The notes beneath the pieces are model-generated. The model made no database searches and was not told the DNA's origin. It worked only from the letters and a program-made list of their open reading frames with translations. DNA of 64,000 bases from UBA7985 sp002711265 (GTDB taxonomy: Bacteria; Pseudomonadota; Alphaproteobacteria; UBA7985), in NCBI GenBank assembly GCA_965660945.1, contig CBFIBS010000002.1, forward strand, positions 186,001 through 250,000. Reading direction: 5' to 3'. A program made the translations under genes and the position numbers. Shown piece after piece: positions 54,925 through 61,788 of the stretch. Position 1 is the stretch's first letter. Every line of letters starts with the position of its first letter.

Positions 54925-55764
54925 GTGAAAGTCAGCCTCGTTCAGTTCTGTGTCGGCCCGAACCCGGCGGAAAACGCCGATGCCCTCGAAGCGCTGATCC
55001 GTGAGACTGCCGCCGCTGACGCGCCGCAACTGATCCTGACACCAGAGGCGAGCAATGTCATCCAGCCCAACCGCGAGGTGATGATGGCTCAGGCCCTGCC
55101 GCTGGAACAGGACCCGGTCTTCGCCATGGGGCAGCGTCTATCCGCCGAGCTATCGGTGTTCCTGTGCCTTGGATCGGTGCTGGTTGCAGGCGAAATTCCC
55201 GGGTCGATGGTCAACCGCCAGATCCTGTTCAGCCCCATGGGCGAGGTCATCAACAGCTACGATAAAATTCACCTGTTTGACGTCGAAATCGGCGATGGCC
55301 AGCACTACGGTGAGAGCGAGATTTTCACCCCCGGCGAAGAAGCCCTGCTCTCCGCAATGCCCGACACCCCGGCGGTGCTTGGTCACACGATCTGCTACGA
55401 CCTGCGCTTTCCGGCGCTGCATCAGGCGCTGGCCATGGCCGGCGCCAACGTGCTGCTGATCCCCGCCGCCTTCACTCAGACCACGGGCCGGGCGCACTGG
55501 CACGTGCTGCTGCGCGCCCGGGCGATCGAGACGGGCAGCTGGGTGCTGGCGGCGGGCACCTGCGGCGAACACGCCGGAGAGCGGCGGACCTACGGACATT
55601 CCTGCGTGGTCAGCCCCTGGGGCGAAATCGTCGCAGAGCTGGCTTCGGAAACCGAGCCCGGCATCCTTGCTTTCGACCTCGATTTCGAGAAGGTCGGCGC
55701 GGCCCGCAAGGCGATCCCGGCACTGGATCACGCCAGAACCTTTCACCTCTCATCTTCCCACTAG
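54925..55764 (+). CDS. Nitrilase superfamily carbon-nitrogen hydrolase (Nit2/omega-amidase-type)
   Basis: This 279-residue enzyme carries the E-K-C triad: Glu in LILTPEASN, Lys in SYDKIHLFDV, Cys in GHTICYDLRFPALHQALAMAG. The DLRFPALxQ and the late TAxGRAHWHVLLRARAIE segments fit the Nit1/Nit2 (omega-amidase or deaminated glutathione amidase) clade. A GTG at 54925 with AAGGA upstream is used; earlier codons at 54859 and 54889 are possible. DUF1178 follows after 25 bases, a pairing common in alphaproteobacteria. Confidence 0.9.
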   Translation: MKVSLVQFCVGPNPAENADALEALIRETAAADAPQLILTPEASNVIQPNREVMMAQALPLEQDPVFAMGQRLSAELSVFLCLGSVLVAGEIPGSMVNRQILFSPMGEVINSYDKIHLFDVEIGDGQHYGESEIFTPGEEALLSAMPDTPAVLGHTICYDLRFPALHQALAMAGANVLLIPAAFTQTTGRAHWHVLLRARAIETGSWVLAAGTCGEHAGERRTYGHSCVVSPWGEIVAELASETEPGILAFDLDFEKVGAARKAIPALDHARTFHLSSSH

Positions 55765-55789
55765 GCCACCCACCCCCTAAATTAGGGCC

Positions 55790-56287
55790 ATGATCAAGTT
55801 CAGCCTCCAGTGTTCTCAGGGCCATGGCTTCGAAGCCTGGTTTGCGGACAGCACCAGTTTTGAGGATCAGCGCGAGCGCGGTCTGGTGACCTGCCCGCAC
55901 TGCAACGATGCCTCGGTGCAGAAAACACTGATGAAGCCGAGTGTGCGCGGGGGTCGAGATCGGGGTAAGGCGGAAACCACCGGGCTGCCAGCGCCGACCC
56001 CGTCAGAGATGCAGGCAAAGCCGTCGGTTCAGACCACCTCAGCGCCGAACCACTGGTCGCCGGAGCAGGTCGCCACCGCGCGTCAGTTCTTCCACGCCGT
56101 GCGTGCCACCGTGGAGAAAACCCACGAAGACGTGGGCGATAAATTTGCCGAAGAAGCCCGCGCCATTCACGACGGCGAAAAGCCCGATCGCGGCATCCGG
56201 GGCAAAGCCTCGAAGGAGCAGGTCGACGCCCTGCTCGACGACGGTATCGAAATCATGCCGCTGCCCGACATCAAACTCGACGGCTGA
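55790..56287 (+). CDS. DUF1178 family protein
   Basis: This 165-residue protein starts MIKFSLQCSQGHGFEAWFADSTSFEDQ and has a zinc-ribbon-like CPHCNDASVQKTLMKPSV. The pairs of cysteines (Cys8 and the CPHC pair) could bind a metal. The family has no known function; its operon neighbours in related species are glutaredoxin or Nit genes. It lies 25 bases after the nitrilase-type gene. Confidence 0.9.
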   Translation: MIKFSLQCSQGHGFEAWFADSTSFEDQRERGLVTCPHCNDASVQKTLMKPSVRGGRDRGKAETTGLPAPTPSEMQAKPSVQTTSAPNHWSPEQVATARQFFHAVRATVEKTHEDVGDKFAEEARAIHDGEKPDRGIRGKASKEQVDALLDDGIEIMPLPDIKLDG

Positions 56288-56320
56288 GTCGAGTTGAGGG
56301 AGTGGGCGGGGCAATCAGCC

Positions 56321-56629
56321 TCAGCCCATGCCGACGGCGGTCTTGTAAGTTTCGATCAGGGCTTCCTGCTCCTGCCGGTCGGCGGGCTCCATCTTTCGCA
56401 GGCGCACAATGGCGCGCATGATCTTGGGGTCAAAACCGGCCCCTTTGGCCTCGCCGTAGACCGAGCGAATGTCCTCCATCAGACCGGCCTTTTCCTCTTC
56501 CAGCCGCTCGACACGCTCGATGAACTGGATCAGCGCCGCCGCCGCCGGGGTACCCGAAGGCATGGGTTCGGCCTTGGCCGTGGTGTCGGCCATGATCTGG
56601 TCGAGTTCGTTGTCGAATTCGTCGGACAT
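56321..56629 (-). CDS. gapR: GapR family (DUF2312) nucleoid-associated protein
   Basis: This 102-residue protein has a helical, coiled-coil-rich DUF2312 domain: AALIQFIERVERLEEEKAGLMEDIRSVYGEAKGAGFDPKIMRAIVRLRKM. GapR binds AT-rich, overtwisted DNA ahead of the replication fork and RNA polymerase. Its start overlaps the DUF1244 stop: the ATG at 56629 has a GGAG eight bases upstream, whereas the earlier ATG at 56635 lies within the overlap ATGA. It is the last gene of a coupled set formed with DUF1244 and the second FGase gene. Confidence 0.92.
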   Translation of the reverse strand: MSDEFDNELDQIMADTTAKAEPMPSGTPAAAALIQFIERVERLEEEKAGLMEDIRSVYGEAKGAGFDPKIMRAIVRLRKMEPADRQEQEALIETYKTAVGMG

Positions 56630-56631
56630 TG

Positions 56632-56940
56632 TCATTTCTCCGCTGCAGCGGCCTTGGCGAAGGCAGCCTGCTGTTCCGTGGTTGCTTCGGTCTGGTGCTT
56701 CGCGCGCCAGTCCTCGTAGGGTTCGCCGTAGAAGGCTTCGCGTGCCTCGTCCTTCGACATCTCGATCCCGCGCTCGCTGGCGGCTTCACCATACCAGCGC
56801 GACAGGCAGTTCCGGCAGAAACCGGCGAGGTTCATCATGTCGATGTTCTGCACGTCGCTACGCTCCATCAGGTGCGCGCGCAGAGCGCGGAAGGCGGCGG
56901 CTTCGAGTTCAGTCCGGGTGGCGGTATCCAGGTCTGTCAT
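56632..56940 (-). CDS. DUF1244 family protein
   Basis: This 102-residue protein has the whole DUF1244 signature: AAAFRALRAHLMERSDVQNIDMMNLAGFCRNCLSRWYGEAA..G, ending YGEPYEDWRAKHQTEAT. It has a CRNC pair that may bind metal. Common in alphaproteobacteria; function unknown. The start overlaps the FGase stop by four bases (56937-56940), and its stop overlaps the first possible gapR ATG. Confidence 0.92.
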   Translation of the reverse strand: MTDLDTATRTELEAAAFRALRAHLMERSDVQNIDMMNLAGFCRNCLSRWYGEAASERGIEMSKDEAREAFYGEPYEDWRAKHQTEATTEQQAAFAKAAAAEK

Positions 56941-57710
56941 GGCTGAAACACGTCCTTGATCATGGCGTCGAGCAGGCTCGCCCAGTGGTCAACCTCCGCC
57001 GCCGTTGTGATGAGATCCTGTCGGATTTCAAAAGTGATAGCAGGCAATGTCCGGTGCATGTTGTGCAGAGCGTAGGAGCCTGTCATCCGCTCGAACAGGT
57101 CGTAGGGCTGGTTATCCCCAACCGTGTAGTTGGTATGCCGTCGCAGCCAGTCGATGGCCGCCCCGGCACGGTCTTCCTCGCAGTAGTGCAGCAGCCCGAT
57201 TTCCCACGGTCGCGGGTCATCGGGTGTCGACATCAGGCAGTCGGTGAAGGAGTGGCAGTGCACGATCAGCGGATCGGGGTGCTCCATCTCCGCGATGAAG
57301 GCCTCGATCTCGTCGTGATAAGGGCGGTGGATCGCCTCGATCCGGGCCGCGTAGGATGCGGGCGCAAGGTCGCAGTTGGCAGGGACGGACACGCCGTCGA
57401 GCACGGCGCCGGCCATGTCCCAGTCGGTCGGGCGCCGGTTCAAATCCAGCACAGCGCGGGAATAGACCCCTTCGATCAGCGAGCCTTCGAGCCGCTGCAC
57501 CAGATCCCGGCCCAGCGCCTCCATCCCCCAATCGCCGACGACGTGGCTGCGCCAGGCGTAGTCGGGCAGGCCGAGATCACCCAGCGCCTCAGGCGTGCGA
57601 AACCCAGCGTGATCATTGAGCAGCAACACGCGCTGCGCAGGATGCCGCTGCACCCAGTGGAAGGGCGGGGGATCGTTGGGGCCGAGCAGAGGGTCGGGGT
57701 CGAATTGCAT
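56937..57710 (-). CDS. N-formylglutamate amidohydrolase (FGase) family protein, second copy
   Basis: This 257-residue FGase-family protein has FQ-DPDPLLGPNDPPPFHWVQ at the start, LLLNDHAGFRTPEALGDLGL, GVYSRAVLDLNRRPTDWDM (the conserved DxNR), and VHCHSFTDCL with the expected metal His/Ser context, ending EIRQDLITTAAEVDHWASLL. It is shorter than the copy at 39179 and probably a different subfamily, here coupled to DUF1244/GapR. Substrate is not predictable. Confidence 0.86.
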   Translation of the reverse strand: MQFDPDPLLGPNDPPPFHWVQRHPAQRVLLLNDHAGFRTPEALGDLGLPDYAWRSHVVGDWGMEALGRDLVQRLEGSLIEGVYSRAVLDLNRRPTDWDMAGAVLDGVSVPANCDLAPASYAARIEAIHRPYHDEIEAFIAEMEHPDPLIVHCHSFTDCLMSTPDDPRPWEIGLLHYCEEDRAGAAIDWLRRHTNYTVGDNQPYDLFERMTGSYALHNMHRTLPAITFEIRQDLITTAAEVDHWASLLDAMIKDVFQP

Positions 57711-57773
57711 GACCCGATTTCGCCGGAAACCGGGCCTGAAAGCAAGCCCGGTTCCGACCTCATTTTGCGTGGC

Positions 57774-59126
57774 CTACTCGTCCGGTGAAAACGCCGTGGG
57801 GCGACCCACCAGACCATAGCGCAGTTCTTCGCTGTAGAGCCGCTGTGCCGTCCGCTGCGCATCCTCCAGCGTCACCGCGCGGAACAGGTCGTTGCGGAAC
57901 TCGGGGAAATCGGGCGGCAGGTCCTGAATCTGAATGCTCAGCACATAGTCGACGACGTCGTTCGAGTTGAGGAAGTAGTTGGCATAGGAGCCGGTGAGGT
58001 AGGCGATGGCCTCCTCGACTTCCTCGGCCGTTGGGCCGTTCTCGGCGAAGTCGCGCCAGACTTCCAGCGTCGCATCCAGCGCGTCATCGGCAGCCTCATT
58101 GGCCGTGGCGAAGTTAAAGGACACCGAACCGTAGTCGGCGCGGCCCGAATAGCTGCTGTTGATGCCATAGACCAACCCGAGCTGGTTGCGGACCCGCTCG
58201 CTCAGCCGCGAGCTGAGCCCCCCGGCACCGAGGATGTGGCTGACCACGCGCGCGGCGTAATTGTCCGGGTCGGTGCGCGGGAAGGCCGGTGCAACCGCGT
58301 AGACGATGGTCTGGGTCTGGTCGAAGTCGATGGCGACCGGGGCCTCGAAGCGCGCGAATACCGGTGGCGCGAGGTCGTCGGGCGGGGTCACGTCGGGCAG
58401 ACGAGCGAGGATCGGCGCCACCCGGCGGCGCAGCTCGTCAGGCGTGATGTCACCAACGGCAGCAATGATGACATTGTTGCGGCCGATGACGCGGTCCTTG
58501 ACCGCGAACAGGTCTGCCTGCGTGATCGCCGGAATGGTCTCCAGATCACCGCTGAACTTGCGGTTCCGCGGGTCGTCCTTACCCCAAAGCGCGTCGAAGA
58601 AGGCTTCACCCAGTTGCGCGCCCGGTGCCCGGGCCCGTTGGGCGGCACCGGCGAGGGCATCGCGGCGCATACGCTCGACGCCTTCGGGGTCAAAGGCCGG
58701 GTCGGTGAGCATGGTTTCGAGCTGCTCAAAGGCAAAGTCGATCGACGCTGTCGGGGTCTGGAAGCTGACTGTCGACCACTTGAACCCGGCGCTGCCGGCC
58801 ATGGAAACGGCCTCATCTTGCAGCAGTCCGAGGAAGGTTTCGGCGTTCATCTCACCCGCGCCTTCGTTCAGCGATCCGAAGGCCAGCGAGGTGGTGCCCT
58901 CCTTGCCCGGTTCGTCCCAGCGGGAGCCACCTTCAAAGCCGAACTTGAGCGTGATCAACGGGTTGGTGTGATCCTCAACCAGCCAAGCGTCGACCTCGTC
59001 GGTGATCGCCACCACCTGAATATCGATGGCGGCGGCGGGCTGGCCGAGGCCGAGGACTGAGATCAGACCGGCAGCGGCCACGAGCGACAGCGCGGGGCGC
59101 CGCAAATTCGGGATCAGGGTTCTCAT
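57774..59126 (-). CDS. M16 peptidase-like protein, inactive-subunit type
   Basis: This 450-residue exported protein has a signal peptide (LVAAAGLISVLGLGQPAAA) and the M16 fold, with GFEGGSRWDEPGKEGTTSLAFGSLNEGAGEMN where active members have HxxEH; no HxxEH or inverse zinc motif is present. Its C-terminal half has FNFATANEAADDALDATLEVW. It likely forms a complex with the active partner encoded directly upstream at 59130 (three bases between genes). Such pairs process periplasmic peptides. Length is normal for the small M16B type. Confidence 0.9.
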   Translation of the reverse strand: MRTLIPNLRRPALSLVAAAGLISVLGLGQPAAAIDIQVVAITDEVDAWLVEDHTNPLITLKFGFEGGSRWDEPGKEGTTSLAFGSLNEGAGEMNAETFLGLLQDEAVSMAGSAGFKWSTVSFQTPTASIDFAFEQLETMLTDPAFDPEGVERMRRDALAGAAQRARAPGAQLGEAFFDALWGKDDPRNRKFSGDLETIPAITQADLFAVKDRVIGRNNVIIAAVGDITPDELRRRVAPILARLPDVTPPDDLAPPVFARFEAPVAIDFDQTQTIVYAVAPAFPRTDPDNYAARVVSHILGAGGLSSRLSERVRNQLGLVYGINSSYSGRADYGSVSFNFATANEAADDALDATLEVWRDFAENGPTAEEVEEAIAYLTGSYANYFLNSNDVVDYVLSIQIQDLPPDFPEFRNDLFRAVTLEDAQRTAQRLYSEELRYGLVGRPTAFSPDE

Positions 59127-59129
59127 CGC

Positions 59130-60488
59130 CTATTCCTCCAGCGGGCCGAGAACCAGCGTTTTGGGGGCGCTGGCCTGGTCGAGAAACAGCGCCGCCACGG
59201 CGCGAATATCGTCGATTGTCATGGAATTGATGGTGTCTTCGAGGGTCAGAAACACACCATAGTCGCCGTTGGTCGCGACCACGCTCTCGAACGAAGTCGC
59301 CGGGCCGTCGATGCTGTCGGCGGCGTAGACCAGGCCGTTGACGAAGCGGCGCTTCTGCCGCTCCAGCCGCTCGGTGGTCAGATCGTTTTCCAGCCAGTTG
59401 CGCAGGAAGTCTTCAGCCTCATCGAGCACGGCAACGGGGTCCTGTCCCTCCACGGGTTCGACGCTGAGGATCGCCCAGTCCTGGCCCTCATCAAGGACCA
59501 GTGAGAACCCGGCACCCAGCGCGATCTGACGCTCGGTCTGCAGATAACGGGTGAAGGGCGCATCCAGCCCCGAGGTCAGCATGGACGACAGCAGCCGCGC
59601 CGCATAGCGGGCCCGAAAGGCCTCGAACCCGGTTTCCGCCACCACCTCCGGCAGGCGCCACGCCCGGCGGGCCGAAGGCTGGGTGATCAGCGCGTCGGTC
59701 ACGGTCTCGAAATCAGCCTCGAACGGACGCTCGGCATCGGGCCGCACGCGGGCCGGGACCGGCACCGCCGCGAAGCCACCGAAGTGCTGCTCGGCGAGGG
59801 CAAAGACCTCCACCGGGACCACGTCGCCAGCGACGATCAGCACCGCATTGTTGGGGTGGTACCAGGTCTGGTGAAAGTCGAGCAGGTCGGCTGGGGTCAG
59901 GGCCTCGAAGTCTTCTTTGGTGCCGATGATCGGGTGATCATAGGCAGCGACTCCGCGCAAATCCGCGCGCAGGAAGTGGGCGGCGCGGGCGGCAGGGTTG
60001 TTCTCCCACCGCTGGCGGTATTCCTGCAGCACAACGCCTTTCTCGTTCTCCAGCTGGTCGGCATCGGCGTCGAGGCCGTTCATCAGGATGGCGTTGAGGA
60101 CGAGGAAGGTCTCCAGATGCTCGGACCCGAACCAGGCGTAGTAGGACGTCAGGTTGGCCGAGGTCGAAGCGTTGCTGTCCGCGCCGATGCGGTCGAGCGT
60201 TGCGTCGTACTCGCCCGGCGCGAGGCCTTTGCCGTTCAGCGGCGGCGCGCCGCGAAACATCATGTGTTCGAGCACGTGGGCGATGCCGTACGTGCCGGGC
60301 TGTTCATCCAGCGCCCCGACCTTGTAGGCGACACGGGCGTGCACCGCGGGCGCGCGGTGGTTTTCGATGACGATCACGTCCATGCCGTTGTCGAGGGTCA
60401 TCCAGCGCGCTTGCTCGTACAGCGCCCCGGCAGGCTGGGCGACCAGCGACGCCAGCGCACCGGCGAAAGTGAGCAACAGTTTGTTCAT
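59130..60488 (-). CDS. M16 family zinc peptidase (active subunit)
   Basis: This 452-residue exported peptidase has an N-terminal signal (MNKLLLTFAGALASLVAQPAGA) and the zinc motif HVLEHMMFRG (inverted HxxEH), followed by the downstream Glu-containing stretch. The C-terminal domain contains the typical RARYAARLLSSMLTSGLDAPFTRYLQTERQI. The pair with the inactive copy at 57774 (three bases apart) is typical of Rhodospirillales-like and Rhodobacterales genomes beside ileS-lspA. Confidence 0.93.
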   Translation of the reverse strand: MNKLLLTFAGALASLVAQPAGALYEQARWMTLDNGMDVIVIENHRAPAVHARVAYKVGALDEQPGTYGIAHVLEHMMFRGAPPLNGKGLAPGEYDATLDRIGADSNASTSANLTSYYAWFGSEHLETFLVLNAILMNGLDADADQLENEKGVVLQEYRQRWENNPAARAAHFLRADLRGVAAYDHPIIGTKEDFEALTPADLLDFHQTWYHPNNAVLIVAGDVVPVEVFALAEQHFGGFAAVPVPARVRPDAERPFEADFETVTDALITQPSARRAWRLPEVVAETGFEAFRARYAARLLSSMLTSGLDAPFTRYLQTERQIALGAGFSLVLDEGQDWAILSVEPVEGQDPVAVLDEAEDFLRNWLENDLTTERLERQKRRFVNGLVYAADSIDGPATSFESVVATNGDYGVFLTLEDTINSMTIDDIRAVAALFLDQASAPKTLVLGPLEE

Positions 60489-60554
60489 TGTGGTCTCAGA
60501 GTCGTTGTTGCGATCAGGGCGGAGAGACCCGCCTTCTGCCCCTTAAATGGGGCA

Positions 60555-61271
60555 TTATCGCGAGACGACGACCGGCTCACCCATCATCGACACGCCAGCT
60601 GGCAGAGATGTGATCCACTGCAAGGCTGGCTCAGCGGCTGCGCCGACGGCGGTAGGGGTCGCCGCGGGCGCCACCGGGATCACCACGACCGGCGCTTCAA
60701 CAGCCATGGCTGCGAGGGCTGCGGCCTGCTCTGCGGTCAGCGGCACCATGGCCGGTTCAGCGGCGGTGGCAGCCACCACAGGCGTCGCTGCGGGGGTTGT
60801 CACCATGGGGGTCGGGGCAAGGGCAGCCGGACCCGACGGTACCGGGGCCACCGGGAAGATCGATCCGCCCGAATTGGTCTGGGTCGAGACCTGGAACCGG
60901 GTTGCTGCACCATTCGAGCCGCTGGCCACGATGCGGCCTATGGGCTGGTAGTGTGGCACTTCGTCCGCGATGACCGTGATCGGCCGGTACTGCTCTTCCG
61001 GTGCCGCCTCGGGTTCGAGCGTGAACACCAGCGCCTCGATTTCGTCGGGGGTGGGCAGGCTCTCCGCCTGAGACACCTCGTTCTGCGGCGTGGGCAGGCG
61101 CGAGAAATCGGTCGGCAGAGCGAGGCTGCGGTTCTGAGGTATGGCGTACTCGTCGACCAGACCGGCGCTGGTGAAGTATCCCAGCCCCCGGGTCAGGGTA
61201 CCGCACCCCGTTAGCCCACTGACTGCAGTGGTCGCGATGATCAGGGAAAAGACGATCCGGCCCATCGGCAT
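60555..61271 (-). CDS. DUF3035 family lipoprotein
   Basis: This 238-residue protein has a lipoprotein signal (IVFSLIIATTAVSGLTGC, lipobox with Cys) and a segment NRSLALPTDFSRLPTPQNEV typical of DUF3035. Then follows a low-complexity Ala/Pro/Val region (about 120-215) and a final PALQWITSLPAGVSMMGEPVVVSR. Predicted to sit in the inner leaflet of the outer membrane or at the inner membrane. The neighbour lspA processes lipoproteins of this kind. The ATG at 61271 is used, with an alternative at 61265. Confidence 0.85.
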   Translation of the reverse strand: MPMGRIVFSLIIATTAVSGLTGCGTLTRGLGYFTSAGLVDEYAIPQNRSLALPTDFSRLPTPQNEVSQAESLPTPDEIEALVFTLEPEAAPEEQYRPITVIADEVPHYQPIGRIVASGSNGAATRFQVSTQTNSGGSIFPVAPVPSGPAALAPTPMVTTPAATPVVAATAAEPAMVPLTAEQAAALAAMAVEAPVVVIPVAPAATPTAVGAAAEPALQWITSLPAGVSMMGEPVVVSR

Positions 61272-61281
61272 GATTGAAGCC

Positions 61282-61785
61282 CTACTCCTGCGATGACGAC
61301 GAAGACGCTCGCCGGTCAGCCAAGAACAACATATCGGCCAGAATAAGGGCAACCCCAACGACAATCGCCGAATCTGCCACGTTGAACGAGGGCCAGTGCA
61401 AGCCTGCAACGTGGAAGTCGATGAAGTCCACCACCGTCTTTCGGCCCGGGTTTAGCCGGTCAAAGGCATTGCCGAGCGCACCGCCGGCAATGAGCGCATA
61501 GGCGGCGATCACCAGAATGTTGCTGCTCTTGCGTCCGATGATGATCAGCCCGGCCGCCACTGCGAAAGCCAGCGCGCCGATGAAGTAGCGGCCACCATCG
61601 TTGAAATTCCCGATCGAAAAGGCGATCCCCGAATTCCGGACGTGCCAGATGTTTAGGAAGGGCGCGACGTCGATCACCACCGGCGTTGCAGCGGAGTAGA
61701 TGGGGAGATTGGCGACGATCAGGGCCTTGGTCACCTGATCCGCCGCCAGCACCGCCAACGCGAGTAGAATGCCCCATCGCAGCAT
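61282..61785 (-). CDS. lspA: Lipoprotein signal peptidase II
   Basis: This 167-residue aspartyl protease in the cytoplasmic membrane cleaves prolipoproteins after lipidation. It has four helices and conserved blocks NIWHVRNSGIAFSIGNF, GGALGNAFDRL (catalytic Asp) and FHVAGLHWPSFNVADSAI (second catalytic Asp). The gap to ileS is three bases and to the DUF3035 gene ten bases. Confidence 0.95.
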   Translation of the reverse strand: MLRWGILLALAVLAADQVTKALIVANLPIYSAATPVVIDVAPFLNIWHVRNSGIAFSIGNFNDGGRYFIGALAFAVAAGLIIIGRKSSNILVIAAYALIAGGALGNAFDRLNPGRKTVVDFIDFHVAGLHWPSFNVADSAIVVGVALILADMLFLADRRASSSSSQE

Positions 61786-61788
61786 GGA

